A stretch of 64,000 nt of DNA from Enterobacter mori (GCF_025244905.1 NZ_CP104285.1:2728001-2792000), one strand, 5' to 3'; positions 42,752-56,112 are shown, numbered from the stretch's first letter. The notes: generated by a model not told the origin, from the sequence alone. Made by a program: numbers and translations.

Positions 42752-43492
42752 TTAGAGAGTCGCTGCAACCTCATCAGAGATTTCACCGTTGTGATACACT
42801 TCCTGCACGTCGTCGCAGTCTTCGAGCATGTCGATCAGACGCAACAGTTTTGGTGCAGTTTCTGCATCCATGTCCGCTTTGGTGGACGGGATCATGGAGA
42901 CTTCAGCGTTATCCGCTTTCAGGCCAGCCGCTTCCAGCGCGTCGCGCACGGCACCCATCTCTTCCCACGCGGTGTAGACGTCGATAGCACCGTCATCAAA
43001 GGTCACCACGTCTTCCGCACCGGCTTCCAGTGCCGCTTCCATGATCACATCTTCGTCGCCTTTCTCGAAGGAGATGACGCCTTTTTTGCTGAACAGGTAA
43101 GCCACGGAACCGTCAGTGCCCAGGTTGCCACCGGTTTTAGTGAACGCGTGGCGCACTTCCGCAACGGTGCGGTTACGGTTGTCGGACAGGCACTCAACCA
43201 TCACCGCCGTACCGCCAGGACCGTAACCTTCATAAATGATGGTTTCCATGTTCGCGTCTTCATCGCCGCCCACGCCACGTGCAATAGCACGGTTCAGGGT
43301 GTCACGCGTCATGTTGTTCGACAGCGCTTTATCCACAGCCGCACGCAGACGCGGGTTAGAAGCAGGGTCGCCGCCGCCCAGACGTGCTGCTGTCACCAGC
43401 TCGCGAATGATTTTGGTAAAGATCTTACCGCGCTTGGCATCCTGTGCCGCTTTGCGGTGTTTGGTGTTGGCCCACTTACTATGACCTGCCAT
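42752..43492 (-). CDS. yebC: YebC/PmpR family regulatory protein
   Basis: 246 aa, starting [14 protein letters not shown]. Three-domain family; several members act as transcription regulators (PmpR), and recent work on YebC paralogues links them to translation through proline-rich stretches. Function in this organism is not shown by the sequence. Lies 27 bp after nudB and 34 bp before ruvC. Confidence 0.96.
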   Translation of the reverse strand: MAGHSKWANTKHRKAAQDAKRGKIFTKIIRELVTAARLGGGDPASNPRLRAAVDKALSNNMTRDTLNRAIARGVGGDEDANMETIIYEGYGPGGTAVMVECLSDNRNRTVAEVRHAFTKTGGNLGTDGSVAYLFSKKGVISFEKGDEDVIMEAALEAGAEDVVTFDDGAIDVYTAWEEMGAVRDALEAAGLKADNAEVSMIPSTKADMDAETAPKLLRLIDMLEDCDDVQEVYHNGEISDEVAATL

Positions 43493-43519
43493 AAAAAGTT
43501 CTCCAAAAATCGCGCCTTC

Positions 43520-43963
43520 TCAGGCTGCGTTAATTACAAATTCTTCAATCGCCTGCCGGTTGCTCCACGACTTGGTGAGTGCGGCGGCATCCGCCGCATT
43601 CACCCAGCGGTAGGTCAGGTGTTCAGTGAACACGACCTCCCGTTCGTGGGGTAGCGCAAGACAGAACCACGATTCCGTATTGCGTTCGATACCCGGCGCA
43701 TAGCGATGACGTAAATGGCTAAAAATTTCAAACTCCACCGTGCGCTGACAGTCCTTCAGGGTCAGTTGCTCGCGAGCAACATCAATGGCGACCTCTTCCT
43801 TTACTTCACGCGCGGCGGCCTGCGGTGCGGTTTCCCCCTCTTCCAGACTGCCGGTAACCGACTGCCAGAAATCAGGATCGTCGCGCCGCTGCAACATCAG
43901 CACCCGCTTCGTGTCTTCTGCATAAATGACCACCAGGACAGAAACGGGAAGCTTATATGCCAT
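43520..43963 (-). CDS. nudB: Dihydroneopterin triphosphate diphosphatase NudB
   Basis: 147 aa Nudix hydrolase. The Nudix box GSLEEGETAPQAAAREVKEE is complete (Gx5Ex7REVxEE). Removes pyrophosphate from dihydroneopterin triphosphate at the start of folate synthesis. One base separates it from the aspS stop, so they are co-transcribed. Confidence 0.96.
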   Translation of the reverse strand: MAYKLPVSVLVVIYAEDTKRVLMLQRRDDPDFWQSVTGSLEEGETAPQAAAREVKEEVAIDVAREQLTLKDCQRTVEFEIFSHLRHRYAPGIERNTESWFCLALPHEREVVFTEHLTYRWVNAADAAALTKSWSNRQAIEEFVINAA

Positions 43964-43964
43964 A

Positions 43965-45737
43965 TCAGTTTTTCTCTTCCTTCTTCACCACTTCAATGCC
44001 CAGCTCAGCCAGAGAGGCCGGGTTGGCAAAGCTTGGCGCTTCGGTCATCAGACACGCGGCAGCAGTGGTTTTCGGGAAGGCAATAACATCACGGATGTTA
44101 TCGGTGCCGGTCAGCAGCATGGTCAGACGGTCAAGACCAAATGCCAGACCCGCGTGTGGAGGCGTGCCGTATTTCAGAGCATCCAGCAGGAAGCCGAACT
44201 TCTCGCGCTGCTCTTGCTCGTTAATGCCGAGAATGCCAAACACGGTCTGCTGCATTTCGCCGCTGTGAATACGCACGGAACCGCCACCCACTTCGTAGCC
44301 GTTGATAACCATGTCATAAGCGTTCGCGACCGCGTCTTCCGGCGCCGCTTTCAACTCTGCCGCGCTCATGTCTTTTGGCGAGGTGAACGGGTGGTGCATC
44401 GCGGTCAGACCGCCTTCACCGTCGTCTTCAAACATTGGGAAGTCGATCACCCACAGCGGCGCCCATTTGTTTTCGTCGGTCAGGCTCAGGTCTTTGCCGA
44501 GCTTCAGACGCAGCGCGCCCATCGCATCCGCAACGACTTTCTTATTGTCCGCGCCGAAGAAGATCATGTCGCCGTCCTGCGCACCGGTGCGCTCAAGGAT
44601 CGCTTCCACGATGTCTGCGTTCAGGAATTTCGCCACCGGGCTGGTGATCCCTTCCAGACCTTTCGCGCGCTCGGTCACTTTAATATAGGCCAGACCTTTC
44701 GCACCGTAGATCTTAATGAAGTTGCCGTAATCGTCGATCTGCTTACGGCTCAGGGCAGCACCGCCCGGAACGCGCAACGCCGCCACGCGACCTTTCGGAT
44801 CGTTCGCCGGGCCCGCGAATACCGCGAACTCAACGGCTTTCACCAGGTCTGCCACGTCCACCAGCTCCATCGGGTTGCGCAGGTCTGGTTTATCAGAACC
44901 GTAACGGCGTTCGGCTTCGGCGAAGGTCATGATTGGGAAGTCACCCAGCTCAACGCCTTTCACGTCGTTCCACAGGCCGCGCACCAGCGCTTCCATCACT
45001 TCACGCACCTGCTCGGCGGTCATGAAAGAGGTTTCGACGTCGATCTGGGTAAATTCTGGCTGACGGTCAGCGCGCAGGTCTTCGTCGCGGAAGCATTTCA
45101 CGATCTGATAATAGCGATCGAAGCCGGACATCATCAGCAGCTGTTTAAACAGCTGAGGAGACTGTGGCAGCGCGTAGAATTTGCCTTTGTGGACGCGGGA
45201 CGGGACCAGATAATCGCGCGCGCCTTCCGGCGTGGCTTTGGTCAGCATCGGGGTTTCGATATCGAGGAAACCGTGGTCATCCATAAAGCGACGCACCAGG
45301 CTGGTGATTTTCGCACGGGTTTTCAGTCGCTGAGCCATCTCCGGGCGACGCAGATCCAGGTAACGATACTTAAGACGCGCTTCTTCAGTGTTGACGTGGT
45401 TTGAGTCCAGCGGCAGCGCTTCAGCACGGTTGATAATAACGAGGTCAGACGCCAGGACTTCAATCGCACCGGTCGCCATGTCTGCGTTAACGTTTTTCTC
45501 GTCACGCGCACGCACGGTGCCGGTGACCTGAATGCAGAACTCATTACGCAGCTCAGAAGCCAGCTTCAACGCCTCGGCGCGATCCGGATCGAAGAACACC
45601 TGAACGATACCTTCGCGGTCGCGCATATCGATGAAGATAAGGCTACCAAGATCACGACGACGGTTGACCCAACCACACAGGGTAACCTGCTGCCCGACGT
45701 GGGACTGACGCAGCTGCCCGCAATATTCTGTACGCAT
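43965..45737 (-). CDS. aspS: Aspartate-tRNA ligase
   Basis: 590 aa, the E. coli length. Class IIb synthetase: OB-fold anticodon domain ([14 protein letters not shown]), catalytic motifs 2 ([18 protein letters not shown]) and 3 ([12 protein letters not shown]), and the bacterial insertion domain. Start MRTEYCGQ by conservation; the frame is open 54 codons upstream without similarity. First gene of aspS-nudB-yebC-ruvC. Confidence 0.98.
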   Translation of the reverse strand: MRTEYCGQLRQSHVGQQVTLCGWVNRRRDLGSLIFIDMRDREGIVQVFFDPDRAEALKLASELRNEFCIQVTGTVRARDEKNVNADMATGAIEVLASDLVIINRAEALPLDSNHVNTEEARLKYRYLDLRRPEMAQRLKTRAKITSLVRRFMDDHGFLDIETPMLTKATPEGARDYLVPSRVHKGKFYALPQSPQLFKQLLMMSGFDRYYQIVKCFRDEDLRADRQPEFTQIDVETSFMTAEQVREVMEALVRGLWNDVKGVELGDFPIMTFAEAERRYGSDKPDLRNPMELVDVADLVKAVEFAVFAGPANDPKGRVAALRVPGGAALSRKQIDDYGNFIKIYGAKGLAYIKVTERAKGLEGITSPVAKFLNADIVEAILERTGAQDGDMIFFGADNKKVVADAMGALRLKLGKDLSLTDENKWAPLWVIDFPMFEDDGEGGLTAMHHPFTSPKDMSAAELKAAPEDAVANAYDMVINGYEVGGGSVRIHSGEMQQTVFGILGINEQEQREKFGFLLDALKYGTPPHAGLAFGLDRLTMLLTGTDNIRDVIAFPKTTAAACLMTEAPSFANPASLAELGIEVVKKEEKN

Positions 45738-46001
45738 GAGATATCCCTTAATTAGCCGCAGGCTGATTGTCGCCTGTCTTGCAGGCCACGATGTCGCAGC
45801 TTTCTGTATGTCACAACTGGATGAAAAAAGGCGGCTATTATACTGGAAATTCCGCCGGACGATAAGAGAGAAGCGCGGCCTGACGCTCGTTTGCTGCACT
45901 CTTATTGCGTATTCTCACAAAAATTAACAAAATTATCCGACCGATAACAGGCCATCACGTCGTAAGGTGTAGCCGACGCTATTCATTTAACTGGAGTAAC
46001 T

Positions 46002-46568
46002 ATGCTGACACTTGATGCCACCAAAACTGCACTTGTGGTGATTGATTTACAGGAAGGGATCCTCCCCTTTGCCGGTGGCCCACATACCGCTGACGATGTG
46101 GTCAGCCGTGCGGCCCGCCTCGCGGAAAAATGCCGCGCCAGCGGTGCGCCTGTTATCATGGTACGCGTCGGCTGGTCAGCGGATTTCGCCGAAGCCTTGA
46201 AACAACCGGTCGACGCACAGGCTGCCGCGCACGCATTGCCGGACAACTGGTGGACATATCCTCTCTCGCTCGGCAAACGCGACAGCGATATCGAAGTCAC
46301 CAAACGCCAGTGGGGCGCGTTTTACGGCACCGATCTGGAGCTACAGCTGCGCCGTCGCGGGATCGACACCCTTATCCTGTGCGGGATCTCCACCAACATC
46401 GGCGTGGAATCTACGGCCCGCAATGCCTGGGAATTAGGTTTTAACCTGGTGATTGCAGAAGACGCGTGCAGCGCGGCATCTGCGGAGCAGCATCAGGGCA
46501 GCATGACCCACATCTTCCCGCGCATTGGTCGCGTTCGCAGCACAAGCGAGATTTTAAGCGCCTTATGA
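46002..46568 (+). CDS. yecD: Isochorismatase-family hydrolase YecD
   Basis: 188 aa. Cysteine-hydrolase fold with the aspartate in VVIDLQEGI and the lysine in VTKRQWGAF. The usual nucleophile position reads [13 protein letters not shown], with glycine where cysteine hydrolases have cysteine, as in true isochorismatases. Substrate unknown. The stop overlaps the yecE start (ATGA). Confidence 0.9.
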   Translation: MLTLDATKTALVVIDLQEGILPFAGGPHTADDVVSRAARLAEKCRASGAPVIMVRVGWSADFAEALKQPVDAQAAAHALPDNWWTYPLSLGKRDSDIEVTKRQWGAFYGTDLELQLRRRGIDTLILCGISTNIGVESTARNAWELGFNLVIAEDACSAASAEQHQGSMTHIFPRIGRVRSTSEILSAL

Positions 46569-47383
46569 TGTACGTGGGCCTGCCCCAGTGGTCGCACCCG
46601 AAATGGGTGCGTCTGGGCATCACCAGCCTTGAAGAGTATGCCCGACACTTCAACTGCGTCGAGGGTAATACCACGCTGTACGCGCTCCCCAAAGCAGAGA
46701 TTGTCGAGCGCTGGCGGGAACAAACCACGGACGCGTTTCGCTTCTGCTTTAAATTTCCGGCGACGATCTCCCACAACGCCGCGCTGCGTAACTGCGGGGA
46801 CTTAACCGAAGAGTTCTTTACGCGTATGTCCCCGCTGGCCAACCGGATTGGCCAATACTGGCTCCAGCTTCCTGCAACCTTTGGCCCCCGCGACTTGCCC
46901 GCGCTGTGGCAATTCCTGGATGCTCTGCCCCGTGAATTCACCTACGGCGTTGAAGTGCGGCACCAGGACTTCTTTGCGAAAGGTGAGGCCGAACGCGCAC
47001 TCAATCGCGGTCTTCTAGAACGTTCCATTAACCGGGTGATCCTCGATAGCCGTCCGGTACACAGCGCAATTCCACACAATGAGGCTATTGTGGATGCCCA
47101 GCGCAAGAAGCCAAAAGTCCCGGTGCACGCCATCGTGACCGCAAAAAATCCAATGGTCAGATTCATCGGCAGCGATAACATGCAGCAAAATCAGGACATG
47201 TTTGCCGTCTGGCTGCAAACGTTAGCGAAATGGGAGCAAACGACCACGCCCTATCTTTTCCTGCATACCCCCGACATTGCCCAGGCTCCCGAACTGGTCG
47301 ATGCTCTCTGGCAGGCCTTGCAGGCCGCGGTACCGTCCGTCGGCAGCGCCCCTTCTATTCCACAACAATCTTCTCTTTTTTAA
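46565..47383 (+). CDS. yecE: DUF72 family protein YecE
   Basis: 272 aa, same as E. coli. TIM-barrel-like DUF72 family of unknown function, with [14 protein letters not shown] at the start, [14 protein letters not shown] and the C-terminal IPQQSSLF. Coupled to yecD by a 4-bp overlap. The first of two adjacent ATGs is chosen because it aligns with the E. coli start. Confidence 0.92.
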   Translation: MMYVGLPQWSHPKWVRLGITSLEEYARHFNCVEGNTTLYALPKAEIVERWREQTTDAFRFCFKFPATISHNAALRNCGDLTEEFFTRMSPLANRIGQYWLQLPATFGPRDLPALWQFLDALPREFTYGVEVRHQDFFAKGEAERALNRGLLERSINRVILDSRPVHSAIPHNEAIVDAQRKKPKVPVHAIVTAKNPMVRFIGSDNMQQNQDMFAVWLQTLAKWEQTTTPYLFLHTPDIAQAPELVDALWQALQAAVPSVGSAPSIPQQSSLF

Positions 47384-47435
47384 GGAAGGCACTTATCATA
47401 GAGAGGTGCCATCTGCCAAATAACAGGGAGTTTGT

Positions 47436-49583
<2,148 letters not shown>

Positions 49584-49589
49584 ATTTTA

Positions 49590-49667
49590 CCCCTCACCCC
49601 GGCCCTCTCCCCAAGACCGCTCCGTGCAGTCCCCTCTCCCCTTTGGGGAGAGGGTTAGGGTGAGGGG
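49590..49667. repeat. Palindromic intergenic repeat, copy 2 (complete)
   Basis: Arms of 23 bases, CCCCTCACCCCGGCCCTCTCCC(C) at 49590-49612 and its near-complement at 49645-49667 (GGGGAGAGGGTTAGGGTGAG...), enclose AAGACCGCTCCGTGCAGT and a second CCCCTCTCCCC arm. Two alternative hairpins are thus possible: the long one or the short CCCCTCTCCCC-TTT-GGGGAGAGGG one. The latter is shared with 35357-35397. Confidence 0.75.
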
Positions 49668-49673
49668 CAAAGA

Positions 49674-49709
49674 ATAAAAAAAGGCCCCTGTTGAAATTGC
49701 AGGGGCCTG
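49674..49709 (-). terminator. Terminator of cutC
   Basis: Minus strand AGGCCCCTG-CAATTTCAA-CAGGGGCCT followed by a T-run of seven, about 55 bases after the cutC stop. The gap from the repeat is only a few bases. Confidence 0.85.
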
Positions 49710-49764
49710 GTACAAGCAAGCATCATATTGGGCGACATGATGCGCGGTAAAAATCGGTACGTTG

Positions 49765-50508
49765 CTACACGTGATGACGTTCAATCAACGATTTCATTAC
49801 CGCAACCGACTCTCCCTCTACACCGTAGCGTGAGTACTCATCCGCTTCAGCATCCGTCGACATAGACAACCCTGTATTGCGATAACGCATGGGTGACGGT
49901 ATCCATTGACCTGCCGAGCTGTGAAGCTCTTCTACCCCTGCGTCTAAAAACAGTTCCAGATTGCTGGCGCGTACTCCTGCGCCCGCCATGATTATTGGAA
50001 CACCGGAATGTGCTTTTAGTTCCGTAATTAATTGCAGTCCTTTTTCCGCTGACGACTGCTGACCCGATGTCAGAATGCGCGCCACGCCAAGTTCTCCAAG
50101 CGTTTCAAAGGCCTGAAGCGGATCTTTACACATATCAAATGCACGATGAAAAGTGACTACCAGCCCCTGCGCGGCGCTCATGACCTGACGCATGCGCGGT
50201 ATATCAATATTGCCGTCTTCATCCAGTAGACCGGTAACCATCCCCGGGAACCCCAGTTCCCGAACGAGCGCGATATCATCAAGCATGGCACTGAACTCGC
50301 CCGCCGTGTAACAAAAATCACCGCCGCGCGGACGAATAATCGGGTGAACGGGAATGGTGATGGCCTGACGGGCAGACTTCAACACGCCGCAGGAGGGCGT
50401 CAGCCCGCCCTCTTTCGGTGCCGCGCACAGTTCAACGCGGTCAGCTCCGTGTTTTTGCGCGGTGACGGCACACTCCACGCTGTAACAACAAATCTCCAGC
50501 AGCGCCAT
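49765..50508 (-). CDS. cutC: CutC family protein
   Basis: 247 aa TIM-barrel protein beginning [14 protein letters not shown]. Long annotated as copper homeostasis, but the copper role in E. coli has been questioned and its enzymatic activity is unknown. Conserved stretches: [38 protein letters not shown] precedes the ATG by about 6 bases. torYZ, between cmoB and cutC in K-12, is missing. Confidence 0.92.
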   Translation of the reverse strand: MALLEICCYSVECAVTAQKHGADRVELCAAPKEGGLTPSCGVLKSARQAITIPVHPIIRPRGGDFCYTAGEFSAMLDDIALVRELGFPGMVTGLLDEDGNIDIPRMRQVMSAAQGLVVTFHRAFDMCKDPLQAFETLGELGVARILTSGQQSSAEKGLQLITELKAHSGVPIIMAGAGVRASNLELFLDAGVEELHSSAGQWIPSPMRYRNTGLSMSTDAEADEYSRYGVEGESVAVMKSLIERHHV

Positions 50509-50586
50509 GTAATCCTCCTTAAATTTCACTCAACGCACCATCATGGCACGCCGCCCTATTTCAGTCCTGGCGTGAATTCACAACTC

Positions 50587-51147
50587 TTACGCTTCACTGG
50601 CGACGATCTGTTCGATCGTCCACGGATGGAACTTCACCGTCACCTGTCCGTCCGTCACCGCAAGCGTCGGGTTGGGTAAACGCTCGCGCTCACCTTTCGG
50701 GGAACTCGTTTTCACAAAAATGCCCGGCTGGCTTAAGCCCTCGTCGGATAACAGCGCCAGCGCGCGCGCGCTCAGCGTTTCAGGCTCGCCCGGCAATACA
50801 ATTTCGATGTGCTCCCAGCCTTCATGCGGATAACGTTTCTCACCCGGCCACGGCAGTTCGACCACGGTGAATTGCCAGTGCGCGACACACACCGGTTCAT
50901 GCAGTTTGAACAGGCAGATTGGTCGACCGTTAATGATATTCTCAGATAGCAGTTCACCGCACTGCTCGAAACCGCGACGCCAGCGCTCGGCTGTCGCATT
51001 CTGGTGACAGCGCAGAGAGATGTGATCGGCCTCAAGCGGTGCGATCTCCAGACCCAGGCGGGTGGCAAGTTCTGTGAACGCCTGAGTGAAGCGCGGTAAA
51101 TCTGCGGAAATATCATGCAGTTCGTCAATGGTTTGCCAGTTCGCCAT
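50587..51147 (-). CDS. yecM: VOC-superfamily protein YecM
   Basis: 186 aa. Vicinal-oxygen-chelate (glyoxalase-like) fold, putative metal-dependent enzyme; conserved HISLRCHQNATAERWR, FKLHEPV and WEHIEIVLPG hold likely metal ligands. Function unknown. Same position upstream of argS as in E. coli, divergent from it. Confidence 0.9.
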   Translation of the reverse strand: MANWQTIDELHDISADLPRFTQAFTELATRLGLEIAPLEADHISLRCHQNATAERWRRGFEQCGELLSENIINGRPICLFKLHEPVCVAHWQFTVVELPWPGEKRYPHEGWEHIEIVLPGEPETLSARALALLSDEGLSQPGIFVKTSSPKGERERLPNPTLAVTDGQVTVKFHPWTIEQIVASEA

Positions 51148-51386
51148 ATGTCAGTCTCTTATCATGTCGCAAAGCCGCTAATTTACTCTGTTCCCCTCTT
51201 TCGACCAACCGCAGAATAGGGGTTTTTACGACTGCATGATTATGCACACCTTCTTAGCCTGGATTCTGTACTATCTTCAGCCCCCGCAATGCTGACGCCA
51301 GAGGGCATTTGCAGTATACTCCCGCCCTAAATTCTTTAACGGGCGCGGGTCGTTGTTCCCCCGCACCAAAAACGTAAGGTATCCAG

Positions 51387-53120
51387 GTGAATATTCAGGC
51401 TCTTCTCTCAGAAAAAGTCAGTCAGGCACTGATTGCCGCAGGCGCGCCTGCGGATTGCGAACCGCAGGTTCGTCAGTCAGCAAAAGTACAGTTTGGCGAC
51501 TATCAGGCTAATGGCGTGATGGCAGTGGCTAAAAAACTGGGCATGCCGCCGCGACAGCTCGCTGAGCAGGTACTGACGCATCTGGATCTTTCCGGCATTG
51601 CCAGCAAAACCGAAATCGCCGGTCCGGGCTTTATCAACATCTTCCTCGAGCCTGCGTTCCTGGCAAGCCACGTTGACGCTGCGCTGAAATCAGACCGTCT
51701 CGGTGTGAGTCAACCGAAGGCGCAGACCGTCGTGATCGACTACTCCGCGCCAAACGTGGCAAAAGAGATGCACGTTGGCCACCTGCGCTCCACCATTATC
51801 GGTGACGCCTCCGTGCGTACCAATGAATTCCTCGGTCATAAAGTGATCCGCGCGAACCACGTGGGCGACTGGGGAACCCAGTTCGGCATGCTGATTGCTT
51901 ACCTGGAAAAACAGCAGCAGGAAAACGCAGGCGAGATGGCGCTGGCGGACCTGGAAGGGTTCTACCGTGAAGCCAAAAAACACTACGACGAAGACGAAGC
52001 CTTTGCCGAGCGCGCACGTAGCTACGTGGTAAAACTGCAGGGCGGCGATCGATACTTCCTCGAGATGTGGCGCAAGCTGGTTGACATCACCATGTCCCAG
52101 AACCAGCTGACCTATAACCGCCTGAACGTCACCCTGACCCGCGACGACGTGATGGGTGAAAGCCTCTACAACCCGATGCTGCCTGGCATTGTGGCAGACC
52201 TGAAAGCCAAAGGTCTGGCGGTAGAGAGCGAAGGTGCAACGGTTGTGTTCCTTGATGAGTACAAAAACAAGGAAGGCGAACCGATGGGCGTCATCATCCA
52301 GAAAAAGGATGGCGGCTATCTCTACACCACCACCGATATCGCCTGTGCGAAATACCGTTACGAAACCCTGCATGCTGACCGCGTGCTGTATTACATCGAC
52401 TCCCGCCAGCACCAGCACCTGATGCAGGCGTGGACTATCGTACGTAAAGCCGGTTACGTGCCGGATTCCGTACCGCTGGAACACCACATGTTCGGCATGA
52501 TGCTGGGTAAAGACGGTAAGCCGTTCAAAACCCGCGCGGGCGGTACCGTTAAGCTCTCCGACCTGCTGGACGAAGCGCTGGAACGCGCCCGTCGCCTGGT
52601 CGCGGAGAAGAACCCGGACATGCCTGCTGACGAGCTGGAAAAACTGGCTAACGCTGTCGGTATCGGCGCGGTCAAATACGCGGACCTGTCCAAGAACCGT
52701 ACCACTGACTATATCTTCGACTGGGATAACATGCTGGCATTCGAAGGCAACACTGCGCCCTATATGCAGTATGCCTACACCCGCGTGCTCTCCGTGTTCC
52801 GTAAGGCAAGCATCGACGAAAGCGTGCTGGCGAACGCCACGGTGAGCATCACCGAAGATCGCGAAGCACAGCTGGCAGCGCGCCTGCTGCAGTTCGAAGA
52901 GACGCTGACGGTTGTGGCACGCGACGGTACGCCGCACGTGATGTGTGCTTATCTGTACGATCTGGCGGGTCTGTTCTCCGGCTTCTACGAGCACTGCCCT
53001 ATCCTGTCCGCAGAAAGCGAAGCGGTTCGCAACAGCCGCTTGAAGCTGGCGCAGCTCACGGCGAAGACCCTGAAGCTAGGTCTGGATACCCTGGGTATCG
53101 AAACCGTAGAACGCATGTAA
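51387..53120 (+). CDS. argS: Arginine-tRNA ligase
   Basis: 577 aa with GTG start, as in E. coli. Class I synthetase: HIGH-type motif appears as HVGHLRS within [16 protein letters not shown]; the C-terminal DALR anticodon-binding domain ends [14 protein letters not shown] lies 8-9 bases before the GTG. Single gene with its own terminator. Confidence 0.98.
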   Translation: MNIQALLSEKVSQALIAAGAPADCEPQVRQSAKVQFGDYQANGVMAVAKKLGMPPRQLAEQVLTHLDLSGIASKTEIAGPGFINIFLEPAFLASHVDAALKSDRLGVSQPKAQTVVIDYSAPNVAKEMHVGHLRSTIIGDASVRTNEFLGHKVIRANHVGDWGTQFGMLIAYLEKQQQENAGEMALADLEGFYREAKKHYDEDEAFAERARSYVVKLQGGDRYFLEMWRKLVDITMSQNQLTYNRLNVTLTRDDVMGESLYNPMLPGIVADLKAKGLAVESEGATVVFLDEYKNKEGEPMGVIIQKKDGGYLYTTTDIACAKYRYETLHADRVLYYIDSRQHQHLMQAWTIVRKAGYVPDSVPLEHHMFGMMLGKDGKPFKTRAGGTVKLSDLLDEALERARRLVAEKNPDMPADELEKLANAVGIGAVKYADLSKNRTTDYIFDWDNMLAFEGNTAPYMQYAYTRVLSVFRKASIDESVLANATVSITEDREAQLAARLLQFEETLTVVARDGTPHVMCAYLYDLAGLFSGFYEHCPILSAESEAVRNSRLKLAQLTAKTLKLGLDTLGIETVERM

Positions 53121-53124
53121 AAAC

Positions 53125-53155
53125 AAAACCCGGCGCAAGCCGGGTTTTGTTTTGT
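53125..53155 (+). terminator. Terminator of argS
   Basis: AAAACCCGGC-GCAA-GCCGGGTTTTGTTTTG five bases after the argS stop. Confidence 0.92.
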
Positions 53156-53186
53156 AGCCCCGGCAAGCGCAGCGCCACCGGGGATA
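53154..53186. repeat. REP-like element between argS and rhiN
   Basis: GTAGCCCCGGCAAGCGCAGCGCCACCGGGGATA-type palindrome (arms CCCCGG / CCGGGG), similar to the REP after znuB. It sits 10 bases from the rhiN stop. Confidence 0.8.
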
Positions 53187-53195
53187 TCCACAGGT

Positions 53196-54338
53196 TCAGA
53201 AGTATTTCCGCAAATACTCCGTCAAACAGAGAATCGCCATCGCCTGCCCATACGGCATCGACGTCAGCGGGATCTGGCGATAAAACTCAAGATCGCTTCC
53301 CATCCCCGTACCGAAGGACGTTTGCAGCAGCTCCCCTTCCGGTGAGATATTCTTCACGATACCGCGAATGGCTTTTTCTGCCACTTCGGCATACTCCGCG
53401 CCGACATAGCGCTTGCGCACCGCTTTCAGAATGCCGTAGGCAAACCCGGCGGTGGCTGACGCCTCAAGATAAGAGTCTGGATCGTCCAGCAGCGTATGCC
53501 ACAGCCCACTCTCGTCCTGACATTTCGCCAGCGCCGCAACCTGCGCGTTCAGCACCTGCACCAGATAGCGGCGCACGGCGTTGTTTTCCGGCAGGTCCAC
53601 CAGCTCGAGAAAGTCCGGGATCACGATGGTCAGCCAGCTGTTTCCGCGCGCCCAGCGGGCATTGGCGAAGTTATGGTTGCCGTCATAGCTCCAGCCGTGG
53701 AACCACAGGCCGGTCTCCCGATCCATCAGGTTTTGCACGTGCAGCAGGAACTGATAGACCGCCTCTTCAACGTACTCCGGTTTATTGAGCAGCTTGCCAA
53801 TTTTCGCCAGCGGCAATACCGTCATCATCAGCGTATCATCCCACATCTGCTGATGGTTCTCTTCCGCGAGGGTGATGTGCTGCATGCCGCCGCGATCGGT
53901 ACGCGGCATCTCATTCATCGCCCATTCCGCCCAGCTTTCCAGCCACGGCAGCCAGGCCGGGTTTTTCGTCTCTTCGTAGCGATAGGCCAGCGTCAGGAAC
54001 GGTGACATGGTATTGACGTTTTTGGTGGTTGCGCCTTCCGCAAAACGGTCGGCAAACCAGCCGTCGATAATCTCGCGCATACCTTCGTCGCCCGTCTGGC
54101 AGTAGTACTGCCAGATCCCGTACAGGCCGACGCCGTGCGTCCATTCCCATCCGGCCCAGCCTTTGGTGTCGATCACGCGCCCGTCGTCCAGCCGCAGCAA
54201 AAATTGCCCGGTTTTGTCGTGGATATTGACCAGGTTATGCGTCACCTTTTGAATCAGCGACTTCAGCTCATCCCTGGCGATAAAGCGCTCGGGCTGACGC
54301 AGTAACGGGCTATGTTTGACAGGCCAAACTTTCATCAT
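53196..54338 (-). CDS. rhiN: Unsaturated rhamnogalacturonyl hydrolase RhiN (GH105)
   Basis: 380 aa, (alpha/alpha)6-barrel of glycoside hydrolase family 105 (YteR/YesR/RhiN). Features: GWAGWEWTHGVGLYGIWQYY, the catalytic-aspartate region QMWDDTLMMTVLPL, WFHGWSYDG and NARWARGNSWL. Releases the unsaturated galacturonyl residue from rhamnogalacturonan fragments. No signal peptide, so cytoplasmic. One base after the transporter gene rhiT, hence one operon. Two adjacent ATGs are possible starts. Confidence 0.88.
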   Translation of the reverse strand: MMKVWPVKHSPLLRQPERFIARDELKSLIQKVTHNLVNIHDKTGQFLLRLDDGRVIDTKGWAGWEWTHGVGLYGIWQYYCQTGDEGMREIIDGWFADRFAEGATTKNVNTMSPFLTLAYRYEETKNPAWLPWLESWAEWAMNEMPRTDRGGMQHITLAEENHQQMWDDTLMMTVLPLAKIGKLLNKPEYVEEAVYQFLLHVQNLMDRETGLWFHGWSYDGNHNFANARWARGNSWLTIVIPDFLELVDLPENNAVRRYLVQVLNAQVAALAKCQDESGLWHTLLDDPDSYLEASATAGFAYGILKAVRKRYVGAEYAEVAEKAIRGIVKNISPEGELLQTSFGTGMGSDLEFYRQIPLTSMPYGQAMAILCLTEYLRKYF

Positions 54339-54339
54339 C

Positions 54340-55923
54340 TTAACCTCTGTTGTATGTCGAATTCAGTACCGCGCGATCCTTCAGCGAAGGTGCCGCCGGT
54401 TTATTACGATTCAGATAACCAATATTGTTGTTGCCCCACAGTGACTCGTAGGGCATACCGGCCAGCATTTCCACGGTCTCGCGGGCCTGCGGCGTGGCAG
54501 CGTCTGGCATCGCCCGGCCGGACTCCCGCATTTTCGCGGTCTCTTCGCGCAGCGTGCTGTGGGTCTGCAAATTGAGTTTGAAGCACAGGGAAACGAGGAA
54601 GCCGCAGAACAGCACCAGAATGGTGCCCACGCTCAGGATCATCAGAATGGTGTGGCTCACTTCCGCAGGCTGCACTTTCTGGCCGCTGACAAAGCCGGAC
54701 ATCTGCATCACGATGCCCACCAGCATTACCGCACCGGCCTGAGACGCCTTACGGGTCAGGGTCATGATGCCGGCAAAGATCCCCTCGCGGCGCTGGCCGG
54801 TGATCACTTCATCGACGTCAGCAATGTAGGTGTAGGTATTCCACGGAACGTAGTTGATACCGCCGCGACCCAGCCCAGCCACCGCAGAGATCAGCAACAG
54901 CAGTGAGTAAACGTCGCTCAGACCCGCGTAGTAGAGCACGGCGTAAGAAATCGATGCCAGACCAAACAGCACCACCACCATGCGATAAGACGGCGCAGGC
55001 CCGAAGCGAATGCACAGCGGGATCATCCCGATTACCGCCAGGAACTGGAAGATGGCCATCGTGCCCAGCAGGTTAGACGCCATTGACGCTTCCTGCATCA
55101 GCACGAACACCACGTAGTAGGTGAACACCGCGTTAAAGACGTCCTGCGCGATGTAGCCGCCGAGGTACATGCCCAGATGCTGGCGGAAAATCTTGATGCG
55201 CAGCGTCGAGCTTAATTCCACAAACAGACGGTTCAGGCTCTGGCCCAGCGTCAGCTTCTTCTTCTCTTCTTCGGCACGGAGCGCCGCTTCAGACCACTCC
55301 TCACGCGGGCGCTCCCAGGTAAAGAACCAAACGAAGGTCAGCATCAGCGCGCAGAGCACAGAGAAAACCAGGCTTGCGTAGAAGAAGGAAACCGCATTGT
55401 CTTTCCCGAAGTGGGTCAGCAGGATCCCCGGCAGGAAGGAGGCCAGAATGGCGGACATCTGCGCCATAGAGATACGCGCCCCGGAGAACTTGGTTTTCTG
55501 TTTAAAGTCGTCGGTCATTTCCGGCACCAGCGTTTCGTACGGCACCAGAATCATGGTGTAGACAATATCAAACACCAGATAGGTCAGCAGGTAGTACCAG
55601 AAGCTCATGTCCCCCACCCACATCAGCGAGTAGCTGAACACGCACGGAATACCCAGCAGGATAAAGAACTTACGGCGACCAAAGCGCTTACCGAGCCATG
55701 TCGAACCAAAGTTATCCGTCAAAAAGCCCATCAGCGGGCTGACAACGGCATCCAGCACCCTTGCGGCGGCAAAGATGAACGTTGCTTCAATCGGTGTGAG
55801 TCCACAGAAGGTGGTATAAAAATACAAAAGCCAGGCCGCCGTCAGCGCGGTGGTACCCGCCCCGAGGAAATCGCCTGACCCGTAAGCAAGATAATTTGCG
55901 AGTCCAATTTTACGTGTTTTCAT
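54340..55923 (-). CDS. rhiT: Rhamnogalacturonide transporter RhiT (GPH family)
   Basis: 527 aa with about twelve membrane helices. The N-terminus (ANYLAYGSGDFLGAG) and the helix 2-3 region (VSPLMGFLTDNFGSTWLGKRFGRRK) are typical of glycoside-pentoside-hexuronide:cation symporters. The long polar tail beyond helix 12 is a feature of RhiT-like proteins. In Dickeya rhiTN is controlled by KdgR and RhaS; here a KdgR-like box lies upstream. Weak ribosome site (GGTGGA). Confidence 0.85.
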   Translation of the reverse strand: MKTRKIGLANYLAYGSGDFLGAGTTALTAAWLLYFYTTFCGLTPIEATFIFAAARVLDAVVSPLMGFLTDNFGSTWLGKRFGRRKFFILLGIPCVFSYSLMWVGDMSFWYYLLTYLVFDIVYTMILVPYETLVPEMTDDFKQKTKFSGARISMAQMSAILASFLPGILLTHFGKDNAVSFFYASLVFSVLCALMLTFVWFFTWERPREEWSEAALRAEEEKKKLTLGQSLNRLFVELSSTLRIKIFRQHLGMYLGGYIAQDVFNAVFTYYVVFVLMQEASMASNLLGTMAIFQFLAVIGMIPLCIRFGPAPSYRMVVVLFGLASISYAVLYYAGLSDVYSLLLLISAVAGLGRGGINYVPWNTYTYIADVDEVITGQRREGIFAGIMTLTRKASQAGAVMLVGIVMQMSGFVSGQKVQPAEVSHTILMILSVGTILVLFCGFLVSLCFKLNLQTHSTLREETAKMRESGRAMPDAATPQARETVEMLAGMPYESLWGNNNIGYLNRNKPAAPSLKDRAVLNSTYNRG

Positions 55924-56091
55924 TGCCGTCCACCCTAATCAGTTTTGGGAGACTCCCTGTAAGCAAACCTCGTCCGGGAGTTTTTACACGGCTACAGTAA
56001 AAGTATCGACTTATTGAAACCTTTCTGTTTCTGCCATCGCACAGGGGTGAATGGCAAAAATGCAAAGAGTATCGTCACGCGTGTCACTGAT

Positions 56092-56112
56092 TTATAAAAC
56101 AGCGTTTCTATT
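56092..56112 (-). promoter_or_regulatory. KdgR-like operator upstream of rhiT
   Basis: Centre AAAC-AGC-GTTTC with A/T-rich flanks, matching the KdgR consensus (AAATGAAAC-AnT-GTTTCATTT) in the core and about half the flank positions. It lies about 170 bases from the rhiT start, within the 261-bp gap before flhE. Confidence 0.55.

Noticed and set aside
43926..45404. 492-codon open frame on the plus strand
   Set aside because: It lies fully opposite aspS and nudB, has no ribosome site and reads like the antisense of a high-GC gene (runs of H, R, Q, V). Not a gene.
51690..52994. 434-codon open frame on the minus strand
   Set aside because: Fully antisense to argS, with the composition typical of such shadows. 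Not a gene.
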